DNA from: Glandiceps talaboti
Lineage: Eukaryota > Hemichordata > Enteropneusta > Spengelidae
Direction of reading: 5' to 3'
DNA: 64,000 nt
NCBI RefSeq assembly: GCF_964340395.1
Contig: NC_135556.1
Span: forward strand, 19,999,642-20,063,641
Made by a program: the position numbers and the translations under genes. Of this stretch, positions 1 to 12,109 are shown one piece after another. Numbering within the stretch: position 1 is the stretch's first letter; each line of letters opens with the position of its first letter. The notes under the pieces were generated by a model. The model saw nothing but the letters and a program-made list of their open reading frames with translations. It had not been told where the DNA came from and did no database searches.

Positions 1-2424
1 AAATGACTGTATTTTGATAATTGTCACCCCATGTTTAAAGGAAAATGCTTTCCGGTATCTCATGAACTGGTTTAAGATCAAACCAAGGTATCACTGAAAT
101 TATTTCATAGGTATAATTCCTAAAGAAATGAAAAACTGACTATAAGGACGTTTTATGAATATTAAGTCTTTGCCATCAATGGGTTTTCCCTTGTAAGATT
201 CTTGAGACATATCTTTCGGAGAAAAAATTCAGCGCCTTTTTATTCTCATGAAAAATCAAATAAGCATCACTAGATGTTTATACAGACATTCCATGCTTTG
301 ATTATTCAAGCAATATATATGTCACTGTACATGGTATCAACAAAGGGAGGTATCATCGTAAACCTTAAGATGTTTTGTGAGGCGATTCTTCTCTTTTAGG
401 GGGTGAAGTATTTAGGTAAAGAAAGAATCATTCCAATTTTGTCAATGTCAGCAATGATTTTCGAAAATACAAAAATTAGAATTGGTAGGATAGAGAGAAA
501 GGGAGGTAACAAGACGAAGTGAATGTTGGATATTGTTTTCGACTGAGAACGGGTATCAGGCCATATCAGGGAGGATATCAGGCCCTATCAGCTTTATACA
601 TTGCCCAATAACAGCCTGGAGTACTATTTCTAGTTTACTCAAGATGAGATTCCTTGGTAAAGTTGATAGTGCGGTGTTGTCTTTTTTTAGACCTGCATGA
701 CTCAGTAACTTGAATTCTGCAATTAGTCTAATGGGCTTTCTACTTAAGCTGAATGTTTGTGTGTAATTGAAGGGAAATATGAGATTTGTCTAATAAGGTA
801 TACAGTTCAGATTTTATTCCTTCGTTATCTAATATTATCTAATATCTATTAAGAGAGTTTGGCTGTTCTAAGTTAGCGCAAACTTTGTGTACGAAGATAT
901 GGTAATATGCTGACAAATTTGTATTCATTTTGGTTTAAATTTAAACAAGTTTTACTATGTTTTCTACATGAAAAAGCATTGTGAAATAACACACATCCCG
1001 TCCTTGCTTGTAACTCACGAGTTGTAAAAACAAACAAACAAAGAAGCGTGTAGAATGGTTTTATACGTGATTCGATTTCCAACCAAACGAGTAACCAAAT
1101 TAAATTAAACTATGTATGCACATTTAATGTGTTGTTTTATATAGCAGAAGATTGAGCACTATACAAGTGAATTAGTTGTTCGTTTAAATTGAGACAACTT
1201 AACGAAGTCAGTGAGAATTGTAACAGAGTTTAAGGCTGTTTCAGATTGTTTTGTCAAGTAGTAAAAACACAGCAAAATCATTTCAATTTTTTATTGTTTA
1301 AATTAAATTAAATACAATTTCTTATTCATATTGCCACTTTGAAGTATGGCACAATAACAATGTGAGGGCGTACCGTCAGAAGAGATGCCTGGCCCATTGA
1401 ACATAGTAAGACGCAAAAGAGGTCACGAACACAAGACTTCGGTATACCCACGGTGTACTCACTATAAAAATTGTATCTATTACATTAAGACTCAACATGA
1501 AAGATGATTAAATGTTGTCTGAATAATATCCCTTTAGTATTGTCAGCATTTACCCAATTCAAACCTGCCTGACAAGTGTATGGATATATAATAGCCTGTT
1601 TTTCATGGATGTAAATTTTATTTGTTTATGCCTAGTAACTAATGGATACAATGTCATATCTGGTAGCGAAGTATTTTTAATTTCGACAAGGCATGAAGGA
1701 ACAACAATCTAATAAAGGTTTGCCCTTACGGAAGGCATTCAGTTGACATCTGGTGTTTCCTGCCCTGTCGTCCTTAGTGTTGTATTGTTAATCGCAATAG
1801 CTCAGAAAAACTGAAACTTTAATTTGGAGTTTTTAAACATTCACTTGGCAATTCTGCAAACTGTAATTTCCCTAGATTACAAACCTATAATTTATAGAGA
1901 CTACTTAACTATACCCACGTCCGATGGAAATCTGTAATCACAGTGTCATGGACATGTGACTGCTATATAATGTAATTACTATCCGAATTCCTCAGGCGTT
2001 ACTGAGAAATTACTTCCTGATTTCAGTTAAATTCCTTGTAGATGGAGTAATATTCAAAAAGTTTTCATGTACTAAACTCGATTCCTCTTGTTAAATGTGT
2101 TTCTTGAGAAAAATTCGACGAAGCCGGCGAAGAAAATTATTATAGCAAATCGTTGTTAAGTAGATTTTGCCATTAAATTCACCTCTAATTTTCAGGAAAT
2201 GTTGATACGGAAAAAAAGCAATTTGCCAAGAAATTGATGTAGGAAATATTTACATGTATATTAAATGAGGTAATTTGCATAGCTCTTTGAATTTACATAA
2301 AGTAGGAAACTGTGTAAAATAAACCACGTCGACGTCAATGTATAAAACATGTCATATTGAGAATATATTTGTCCATGGTTCCAAGAATCAGTAGGACAGT
2401 ACAATATAGTTACTTGGAACGGTA
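1..2424. other. Gene-free AT-rich sequence
   Basis: No reading frame here shows family similarity, plausible splice borders or biased composition. The open frames are short (up to about 69 codons) and look random. I see no strong repeat, hairpin or RNA gene. It is treated as intergenic DNA downstream of PIBF1. Confidence 0.6.
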
Positions 2425-2584
2425 AATTGGAAACGAATGCCACGTTTCGATCCGTCTACTATACTACGGACTTGATCAGTCAATAATTTAATTATTCAGC
2501 GTTCAGCGAGAAACATTATCGTTAAATAATTAAGTCATTAAGGTTCGTAGTGGACGGATCGAAACTTGGCATTCGTTTCCAATT
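2425..2584. mobile_element. MITE / foldback element, ~160 bp
   Basis: The two ends form an inverted repeat of about 36 bp. The left end begins AATTGGAAACGAATGCCA and the right end finishes with its complement, and the match continues inward through TTTCGATCCGTC with few mismatches. The interior is AT-rich and non-coding. A further partial copy of the terminal motif (ATTCGTTTCCAAT) lies just outside at about 2590-2606. The structure is typical of a miniature inverted-repeat transposable element. The superfamily cannot be assigned because no clear target-site duplication is visible. Confidence 0.7.
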
Positions 2585-3806
2585 CTAAAATATTCGTTTC
2601 CAATAATAAAAACATGAGCAAATGTAACTAAACATAAAATCTATATATGGAAAATTGTAGATAGGTTGGAGTTGCGTGATCATATCAACATAACATATGG
2701 TACAGTAAATTACAAGCAATAGTTTACCCTGTCATTTGGGATACAATAACCTCGACATCTCGCTAAGTCTAGCCTAAGGCTGTCTATTGACGATGGTCAC
2801 ATCAAAAAAGTAGTTAGTGCATGAACTGAAGAGCTATCTGTAATCCATCAAATCCTGCGAGGATTTCTCATCATATTACAGTCTACTTTGTCCAAGGGGA
2901 CTGATGTCAATATTTTATCTGTTCGATACGACGATCCGCAATGATAATGAGTCTAACGGAAGCATTTATGGCGATATCGTACACTACTAACGGCTATTGC
3001 ATAGCCAAGAGTGCAATCGTTACCTATCTTGATGAAATCTCAAGTAATCTTCTGTGAAAGAAAAAACACGTCAGTGGGTGATCTTCCGCTAACGTCGTCA
3101 CTCGTCCGGGCCATTAGTTTCCCTGGACAATTCAGAATGAACGTTAATTTGCCTAGTCTAAGAGTTCTTTAATTGTGTGTATCCTATCTAGTATGACTCA
3201 CTAATTTCACACGTTATGTTATGAGAGTGCAATGCTTGAAACAGATTAATGTTGGTCACACTTAGTCTGGTCTATTTGAGTCAGTTCGATTACTCAACAA
3301 AAAAGACAATATGTATATATACTGAGGAAGCTTGTAAACTATCGATTTGGGTTATCGTGAATTCTTAAAACGTTCCATCTTTCATACACGTGTGTTCTAG
3401 AGGCCTTTGGGAGACTTCAGTAATTACAAGGGGTGGCTGAATTTGGGTAATATATTACAAATCAGTTCTCGGCACAGTAACTTTTGAGGGAACTGTAACA
3501 AGATTTGTCGTAATCATCGCATTTATCATGATCATGGGTGTGACATGTACATTAGGTACACATCAATTACGTACACGTATAACTCTGACTTCTATGGAGA
3601 CACCTTGTATCTTTTTAGATTATGCCTTGCAATGAGTTCACACCTTTAAGGTTAATTTAGACACTGGCATCAATCAATGTCTGTAATTGCATCTTTTATG
3701 TTAAAATGAGAGTCTGAAATGAGATTGGTTCTAAGGATTAACATGGATATTCAACTCTGATAACGATTACAGGTTAATACTGTGGGTACTTATTTTTATT
3801 AAATTC

Positions 3807-4037
3807 TCAATCACTCTTCCATGACAAGAGTGACGTCAATGGTTGATCTTCCGTCAAAGTTGCCAATCTTTTCATTTGTTCTTCGAGAATTGCGATTTGC
3901 CTATTGATCATTAGTAATTCAGTGCAAAATGGCTTGAATCTTCGACTAGTTTGAGAGGGTGAGCGGGCTTTTTCAAGAAGTTTGCTACCGATGACATTCG
4001 TGAACCTTACCAATTGCAATTTGTTCGCTTGACGCAA
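3807..4037 (-). CDS. Unrecognised 76-codon ORF, possible 3'-terminal exon
   Basis: A minus-strand frame encodes a basic, Leu/Ile/Met-rich peptide whose second half (about residues 42-62) has heptad-like spacing suggestive of a short coiled coil. An AATAAA hexamer lies about 10 nt past the stop, which could make this a last exon. A possible but weak acceptor (CGCTAAG) lies just upstream. I do not recognise the protein. The sequence is AT-rich, so both the ORF and the AATAAA may be chance. It is reported because it is the only ORF in the first 13 kb with any gene-like context. Confidence 0.18.
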   Translation of the reverse strand: MRQANKLQLVRFTNVIGSKLLEKARSPSQTSRRFKPFCTELLMINRQIAILEEQMKRLATLTEDQPLTSLLSWKSD

Positions 4038-4360
4038 TACTTAGCGTTGTGCCATAGAATTGCTTGACAAGCCAAAACACACATTGTTGGAATGCATTCT
4101 TATTAAGATATAGCCTAATTACCGAAAATAATTAATTATGCTCATTAACCATTAAAATTAAAAACTATGCCAACAGACATTATGGGATATGTGTGTTTTC
4201 TTATGGTTGCAGTATGTGCCAAATTATAAATTTGAATCTTGCATCAACAAGCTTTACAGTTGATATATGCTTAATGTATAACCAAATTATATTGAATTTG
4301 AAGTCTGCATTCTTTAGGTGTCGTGCAGTTACTAAAACTCCCATTAATTATGACTAATTA

Positions 4361-4570
4361 ATGAATAATTAAACTTTAGCGTATGGAAGATGTGTAGCAA
4401 GTTTCATTAGAATCAGTGCAGTAGTTTTGAGATATCGTGTACACAGACGGACAGACAGACATGCGCACACACATGGACACACAAAAAAACAAACAAACAA
4501 ACAAACAAACAAACAAACAAACAAACACACAAACAAAAGAATAACATAACCTCCTTTTACGGGAGGTAAA
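4361..4570. repeat. Dispersed repeat with (CAGA)n/(CAAA)n tract
   Basis: A segment rich in CAGACGGACAGACAGACA runs into about 15 copies of CAAA (4481-4541) and ends with CCTCCTTTTACGGGAGGT, which contains a short palindrome. A related CAGACAGACAGACAAACAGA segment lies near 15475-15520 next to a similar 'caatcggtccagtggttt' stretch, so this looks like a dispersed non-coding repeat with a slippage-prone centre. It carries no coding capacity. Confidence 0.5.
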
Positions 4571-4926
4571 AACGAAATTGAATTTTTAATGACTATGATG
4601 ACGTGTGGACAGCCTCATTTTGTACAAACGTAATTGCTAGAACTTGTTTGTTACATGCAATTGTTGTTTTTATCTTCAGAATAACCGTAGCCTTGAGAAG
4701 AAGTGAATCATCACTTCTCGGAATCCCTGCAATAAATTTGAAATAATTTATAAGGACAACCGTCCCACGCAAAACATTTCTGTGTTCACTGACTCTAGTT
4801 TCTTTCTAGACTGTATTTATTTTTGTACGATTTACAGTGCATACAACTTTCTATTTATTTCAGTTAATACCAATACAAAATACATGCATAACACTTAAAT
4901 GTTGTTATTTCCATGTAAAATTAAAA

Positions 4927-5008
4927 TAGGTATGCAATATGTCTGTATGTATGTATGTATGTATGTATGTATGTATGTATGTATGTATGTATGTATGTAT
5001 GTATGTCT
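4927..5008. repeat. (TATG)n microsatellite
   Basis: About 19 nearly perfect copies of TATG/GTAT sit in intergenic DNA. No coding meaning. Confidence 0.95.
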
Positions 5009-5870
5009 TTCTTTCTTGGGGCTATGAAAAATCCTTGTGTTCGGGAGGGGGGTGAACAGTTTTGAGAACACGAATGGGGGGAGCTGTTGTTTTCTCCAGC
5101 CCCCTTCTCCTACCGTAAATTCTGACCAAAGCCTAAAATACTACTTTATGGGACATTGGCTTGCTTGATTTGCTTTGAGTAAGTCAGTCGTAACTTTTAT
5201 TTTCAAGTTGGTTGGTTTCTAAAAAATCTCGTTACGCAGTTCGCCCAATTCTTGGCCTTCTAAGTCTTGAACATATGTGGTGGAGTTTCAAGATTTTGTG
5301 TACAATACACAAACTGTTACATACAAAACAGTGTTGGCAGAATCGTTTCCCTCTTCACTCGTTGTTCACCATGGGATTCAGGCTAAACTTTGATAAATCA
5401 AGCAGTGAAGGATGGGGGTAGTGAGGGGGGGGGGACTGTGATCTTTGAGATGGAAGATAATTATTGATGAATGTAAGTAAGAGTTGTTTATTACAATGAG
5501 ATGTGATATACATTTACAATTGACAATAAAAAGACCAGAAAGTTAATACATCACCCAGCCCATTGGGCTCATCAGTCATGAAATAAAATAACTAATCTAA
5601 AGTAACGCAAAAAAAAATGGAAAGATTACAATCATAACTAGTAAAGAAACGTAACAGTACTATGATGAAATATACGATGAATGAATGTTTCATCCACGGT
5701 ATTGTCAATGTCTGTATATGTATGTGTATAAATACACTGAATTTTATATAGGGCTCTAGGAGGCCGTTAAGAGGCATACAATTATACTCATGATTTCAAT
5801 TCAAATAATGACTATGGCCATCAGTACCCCAGTTAACCCTCAATACATACTGTTTGGCTCTTGTGTTCCT

Positions 5871-6025
5871 TTTTACTCTCTCTGCTCCTGTCTGTCTCAG
5901 TTTCGGTCTGTCTCTCTGTCTCTCCCTCCCTCCCTCCCTCTCGCTCTAGAGAGATAGGGGGACGAGAGACAGAGAAAGCGAGAGAGGAAGAGATAGATGG
6001 GCGGGCAGACAGACAGACAAAAACA
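5871..6025. repeat. Polypyrimidine-polypurine inverted tract
   Basis: About 70 nt made almost only of C and T (TCTC, CTGT and CCCT words) switch near 5947 to about 60 nt made almost only of A and G, then to CAGA repeats. The halves are roughly complementary and could fold as a hairpin or form H-DNA. Open frames across it on both strands (SVSVCLSVS-like and LSLPLSLSLS-like) are products of the low complexity and are not called as genes. Confidence 0.7.
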
Positions 6026-7436
6026 CATTCTCATCACATAGACTATCACCTATTTCATAATTATATAAAGTGTAAATAAGGTGTGCGAAACTGCAGACAT
6101 TTTTCGTATTTGGCAAACCACTGCTCCTCAGGTTGATTTTGTTCAAAGAGTAGCATAACAAATCAAGGGGGAAATATTTCATCCACCCACCCCCGCCCCA
6201 CTTCAGACTATCAGAATGGTCAAGTCCCCTCCCGCCTTTGCAACCGAAAGATATTCATGGTACCCCATATTTTCCTCAGCTCCACTCGCCGTAAATTCTG
6301 CTCTTTCCCTCGTATAAAACTGTGATTAAACTATTCTAGTGTAATTTCAATACCACTGCAGGTCTCCAATGACATTATTAGAAATCCTCTGCTGGAACTG
6401 TTCGTACATGATGATGGGCATGCATAATTCTAGTACAACTCATTATGCACGCTAAATAATATATGTCATTGTATCGTTTATCAATTAAGCTAATGTAGTA
6501 TATTTAACAAGTTGATGTCTTTACCAAGTGCTGTAAATTAGAATAGTAAAAGATTTGTACCTTGAAATATGCACCAAACATTATCCCCACTTCAAAAATG
6601 GAGTATTAATGCAAGCCATCGGAAGGTTCCTGGCCATCATTTGTGATAGTACATGTAGTCTCGTAGATTGACGTAATATTACCTAAGGCTGTATGGTGAA
6701 AAATTACCGCTTTTTTGCATTGTTTCACCTACAGGTCAAAGAAGGTCACATTCGCTTGGCAAGGCATGCTTACTATCCACGTATCCACATATAATAGTAC
6801 TTGGATTTATCAAAAAAAAAAAAAAAAAACGAAAAAAAAAACGTTCAGAAATTCTATTTGATATAGTTTGAGTGCATTGAGTACATGGTTAGAGAGCACG
6901 GCTTTACCTCTTCTTTGGCACACTTCTTTTACATCAAACACGTAACACCACAATGAAGAAAATCCCGCGCGCTTAAATCATGCCATTTACGTTTACAGCC
7001 TGTAGGAAGTGAGCAAAACACATAGCGAAATGAAGTCGAAATGCTGACTATTTTTGTTGAACGACTATTAAAGTAAAACGATGGTTTATCATGAGAGGCA
7101 GTTAAAAGAGTGATTATTCTCTCTGTAAGACTCCTTTTTATTTCGCCAAATCACTCACTGACTATATTATTTCTATTTTTGAATCAACGATCACGTCTTC
7201 TTTTCCATCTCCAAATCATACCATATGTATGGCTACATATCCAAAGTGACTCGTTGATGAAATATGTCGGCTGTACTACGTCTATCTTGTTTTTTATGAT
7301 TCAATTGATTACAGCCCGTTTCATATTAGTGTTCATTGGCTCTGTTTGATACAGCCAAGAAGGAACAAATATTGACAAGAAACTGGACTACTCTACACTT
7401 TAAGATCGCAATTACTTGCTACATTTTGACTAAATG

Positions 7437-7708
7437 ATTTTTTATTTTATTTTATTTTATTTTATTTTATTTTATTTTATTTTATTTTATTTTATTTTAT
7501 TTTATCTTATCATATCATATCATATCATATCATATCATATCATATCATATCATATCATATCATATCATATCATGTCATGTCATGTCATGTCATGTCATGT
7601 CATGTCATATCATATCATATCATGTTTTGTTTTGTTTTGTTTTGTTTTGTTTTGTTTTGTTTTGTTTTGCTTTGCTTTGTTTTGCTTTGCTTTGTTTTGT
7701 TTTGTTTC
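7437..7708. repeat. Composite pentanucleotide microsatellite
   Basis: About 54 pentamers occur in uniform blocks: TTTTA, then TCATA, then TCATG, back to TCATA, then TTTTG mixed with CTTTG. Each block differs from its neighbour by one or two substitutions in the same 5-bp register. The 5-bp period keeps several frames open across the tract, but those frames are not genes. Confidence 0.95.
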
Positions 7709-8796
7709 CATGATAACCAATGGAAGCATGTCCCATTTACAGGCTCCTTAAAACTACAGCAACAATACTTAAATTACGTCAAGCACAAAATGTACTATAC
7801 AGGTGAAGCTACTAACAGGCCAATCAGACGCAGACATGCGGTCACCAATGTAACTTTTGATGATTGGTGGCATGTTGAAAGTGCATTTTATTTTGATAAA
7901 ATGTTGCAAGATACTTGCTATCTTAAAGTGTAGCATGTGCAATTTCTTATCGATTATCTAAAAAGTAACCCAGTTTGTATCTCATGAGAGCTTAAGTATG
8001 GCTTATGTATGGGAGCTTGAATATTGCTTACGTCTGTAACTGAAATTGTAAGACACAGATTTGGTAAATAGAATGCAGGAGGGATTATTGTAAGTTCAGT
8101 CGTCGCTACAAAGCTGTTCTTACTTCTAACTATCAATATAGTTTTCTGTATCCTAAGAGTTGACTAGATTCGATCTATTATGGCTTCAAGATATGTAACG
8201 ACTGCACTGTTATGATAACCCGATTTTGCCTCTTTTAATTTAAAGTGCATTTGATTTGACCACATGGATTATTTACAGTTGATAAATAGACACAACCTGC
8301 CAAATTGAGTAAAATGTATATGAATGTCTATAAACAAAATATGACGTAGCCAGCTTAGAATGTCTTCTCTTTTACATGCATATGTTCTATGAAACAATCG
8401 TGTATTAATGACTTAATTTACTATGCATCATCACTTACGATGTGGTGTCGATTTACACGTCGATGTTCACTCCAGCGCAATAGATGTGGGTGGTCTGAGC
8501 ATATGCGCCACATGAGCTTGTGGAGAAACACACACACAAACACCCCCCCTCCCCACACGCACATAAATACGCAAGCAAGCACATGCACGCGCGAAATCAC
8601 ATATATTCAACTGAAAGTAAACAATTAATAGGCAAGGTATAGAGTAGGGTTTCATTCAATTCCAATTTAATTGTTATTGAAACAGTTGGTAATTATCTAT
8701 TGAAAGCCATGATGCTTAGAGCTGTAAACTTGAATTGATCCAAGACGTCGAAAGATAATGTGATTGAATTGAGTAAGTACACAGGTTGACAACACT

Positions 8797-8884
8797 CCAT
8801 ACAATACAATACAATACAATACAATACAATACAATACAATACAATACCATACCATACCATACCATACAATACAATACAATACAA
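8797..8884. repeat. (ACAAT)n pentanucleotide array, probable LINE tail
   Basis: About 17 pentamers, mostly ACAAT with an internal run of ACCAT, lie directly at the 3' side of a minus-strand LINE remnant. This fits a retrotransposon 3' tail made of short tandem repeats that later expanded. Confidence 0.8.
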
Positions 8885-9680
8885 TTTCTTGATCCTTATC
8901 AGGAAATTTCAGTGTCTGCCATAAAAACAACTTAAACGAGTAAATAAAAACAATAAAAACGAGTACATTAAAAGCAAGACTTTTACAATCAAAATACGTA
9001 CATAATCAGGATAAAAGAACAACAACTTGAGAAGCGTGGGATTTAATAAAAAAGAGTAGCCACAGCTAAACATGTGAGCATGTAGGCCTAAAGTCGAGGC
9101 CTGTCTGTCTGGGTCGAATTATTGCTTATAGCGTGTTGTTCTGGTGCGTGGTCGTGGGAGTCTGAGTCGCCGCTTCTATCTATTCGTCGACTGTTAAGTT
9201 CTGGCCGAAGTGGATGTGTGTCGTCAGCTAATATTTTTCCCAGTCTGTCCGTAATGTATATATGGTAGATGTTGTCAATGTTAGTCTGTTTTTTACCCAC
9301 CACCCCGCTTTTCTGATGATTTTGTCAAGTCTGTTGTTGTCTTGTTAAGTTTCCCGTCCAACATACCAATCCAAAAGTAAAAACAGTGCTCAAGTTGAAG
9401 TATAAAACATTATTTCAATGGTAGTAGTAGATCTACGCTAACATTAAAATATCTAAGTTTTCTCAAGCAGTACAATCGACTGTGAAGTTTTTTTGACAAT
9501 GGCATGTGTGTTCTGTTTCCATGAAAGGTTATCAACGAGAGTCATCCCTAAATACGTATATGTTTCAACTCTATCGACAACATCACCCTTGATCAAAATA
9601 TATTCGTACACAGATGGCTTTTTTCTAAAATCGATAATCATTTCCTTGGTTTTACCTACATTAAGTAGGTAAAGCATTCA
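8885..9680 (-). pseudogene. 5'-truncated LINE (L2/CR1-like) remnant
   Basis: The minus strand at 9453-9677 reads LNVGKTKEMIIDFRKK, then YLGMTLVDNLSW. These match the segment after the catalytic core of non-LTR reverse transcriptases (N-x-x-K-T-K-E-M, then Y-L-G-x-x-x-D-x-L-x-W). At 9088-9303 a second frame carries the C-terminal signature DDTHPLRPELNSRR, typical of L2/CR1-like ends. The frames do not connect, so the copy is frameshifted and dead. It ends in the (ACAAT)n tail at 8797-8884. Upstream reverse-transcriptase motifs and the endonuclease are absent, as expected for 5' truncation. Confidence 0.75.
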
Positions 9681-9794
9681 TGAGTCCTGCATATTTGACG
9701 TCAACAACACAGAAACCAACTGTCTATTCGTTGATGAATAAAATCAGGTTTGAATGATTCTATTCCTGCTCTCCATATGCATCACAAGTGATAT

Positions 9795-10207
9795 GGCCAA
9801 ATAAAAAAAATAGTGTTACCGAGAACCCGGCCCTAGTTTAAGCCGCCAACCCAAAATATGTTTACATGTACATGCTAAAAGGTAAAACAATGATAATTTA
9901 CTTTCTATTTTCTATTTTTGGTTACTTAAAAAATTCACATTCCCAATGAGAGAATCGATGTCTTTTCATCCTATAACAGCACAATCTGCATAGTGTCCGT
10001 CTACATCTGAATCACATAATTATCTTCGTTTACTTTTACCTCATCAACTGTTATGGAAATATTGTGACCTATGTGTGAGTGTCTTGACTTTGGGTCGAAG
10101 TAACCCAAAAAAATACAATGTAAAATAAAATAAAATCCCAACCTACCTACCCTATTTTTCTGAAGTCGTGTTATCGTAAACAAATCATTTTATTTTTGTA
10201 TTTTTGC
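9795..10207. mobile_element. Non-autonomous repeat, older copy of the 49.67-kb MITE
   Basis: The left part (GGCCAAATAAAAAAAATAG, then ACCGAGAACCCGGCCCTAGT) and the right part (AACCTACCTACCCTATTTTTCTG) align in order with the element at 49667-50056. Both have an AAAATAAAATAAAA core before the pyrimidine-rich CCTACC block. The ends are more degraded here than in the other copy. No protein is encoded. Confidence 0.5.
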
Positions 10208-11455
10208 CAAAGTATACATGTACCTGTCTATTTATTGCTTTTGTCTTCAATAAATTAGTAACGATATACATGTAGTGCATGGGGTTCGTCAGAGGAGTCA
10301 AAGTTCTAAATCCTATTGACGTATCATTTGACATTTCGCAAAGTCGTCAACTTACTGTTATTTCTGTTTAAGCGATTTAAATGTCACTTTTCTGTCGTAT
10401 GTGAATCCGAAATGCACGGCACATACTAGCTATGTGCTATGTCTACTATAAACGAATCTTCTAAGTGTAAAGACATAATGTCATCATTCACCTGTTTGTC
10501 TGTGTCTAATAAAGTGAGAGCCTACAATCTCCAATCTACGTTTCATACCATCATACAGTCATCAAGTCTACTTACACCATTTACGCTATGGGTATTGATC
10601 CCCATTACACGAAACTATCATCACATGATTGACTATATATAGCCGGGCATTTACATTTTATAAAAGTCAGTCTGAAGTTCCTCTCAAAGTATAGGTTATA
10701 GTTCAAAAGAGACTTTCATGACGAAGATCTGCTTAACGAACCCTATTATTAAACCGTCTTAGACCAGTCTTTTACCAGAAATCTTTCCCCTGATGCAATG
10801 GGTGCAAACACTTGAATGATGACAACCTTACAGTCACTGAGCAAATCGCTCTCAACCTTGAAGACGAAGGTCAAGGTCAAAATTCAGTGTCTGACATGAA
10901 AACTTGTCTGCTTTATAATATATTGATACAGGCTTGTGAATTGAGTATATCTCCACAGCATTCAAAAGTTTTGAGTTACTTTCAATTTGACCTTGAAAAT
11001 GGGCGAATATGGAGTTGTGCATATGGGGGATGGGGGTAAATCCATAACTACCTAAAGAAAGTCAACATATATGGTACCCTTTTTTAAATTATCTTCTCAG
11101 GACCTAACAGTGTGTTGATCTATTTTTTACAATATGGATCACTGTTAAGTCATCAAATTCCACACATTTCAATTGCTATTATGACGGAGAGACATAAATC
11201 GCCCCTCTACAATGCCCCCCCCCCCCCCACACACACACGAGAACAATAGGCAGTATCAATTTACTGTAAGTTGTAGTATTTGTTTGGGTCGGCTGCCAAC
11301 TGTCTGTTTTGATTCTTTTTCCTCACTTACCATGCACTTTTGAATAGTTAGCTATGCATTTACTGCTTAAGAGATATTTAAAAGGACATTGTTAAAGTTT
11401 GTGGACTGCACCGTAATATATTAGAAGTCAGCATAATCATTAAAATGACAAACTT

Positions 11456-12105
11456 TATTAAAATGCTCCAACACTTTATTACATCTGAAAACAAAAATCA
11501 ATTTATTGCATTTTATAGAAGTCAGTCACGAATGCCGCCCAGTGGCCATATTGGATCGTATCACGACATCACATGCATATGTATGTAATGGAACATTGTC
11601 CTTATACCAACTTTGAATGAGATCTGTTCCGGTAAGTCTGCGTAAATGGCTTTGAACATGAAAAATTCGTAACAAAATGGCTGTCTCGCGGCCACATTGA
11701 ATTTTATCACAAAATAAATTGACATACATATGTATGCCATAGTGTGTTGTCCTTGTACCAAGTTTGATAGAAATCGGTCCAGTCATGTACAAGTAATGGT
11801 TCTGGACATGAAAAAATGGCCACCCAGAGGCCATATTGGATCATATCACAACATAAATTCACATGCATATGTATGTATACAACATTGACCTTATACCAAC
11901 TTTGAATGAGATCTCATCAGGCATGTCTGCGTAATGGCTTTGAACATGAAAAATTCGTAACAAAATGGCCGTCTGGCGGCCATATTGAATTGTATCAAAA
12001 TAAATTGACATATGTATGCATGCCATAGTGTGTTGTCCTTGTACCTAATTAAAATGCTCCAACTCTTTATTACATCTGAAAATAAATCAATTTATTGCAT
12101 TTTAC
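11456..12105. repeat. Nested repeat: tandem ~150-bp units between 60-bp direct repeats
   Basis: Four units of about 140-155 bp, each containing GCCATATTGGATCRTATCAC-like and GCATATGTATG-like words, alternate as A-B-A'-B'. AB and A'B' are about 290 bp apart. The block is bracketed by two direct copies of a ~60-bp sequence starting AAAATGCTCCAAC (11456-11517 and 12048-12105). Minus-strand frames of 66 and 102 codons within it follow the repeat and show no family similarity. Confidence 0.8.
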
Positions 12106-12109
12106 TTAC

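Noticed and set aside
7434-7933. 105- and 118-codon frames rich in F, Y, C and H
   Set aside because: Produced by the pentanucleotide array; no homology and no splice or start context.
10812-11039. 75-codon plus-strand ORF
   Set aside because: Contains degenerate repeat-like words (GAAGGTCAAGGTCAA) and shows no family similarity or splice support.
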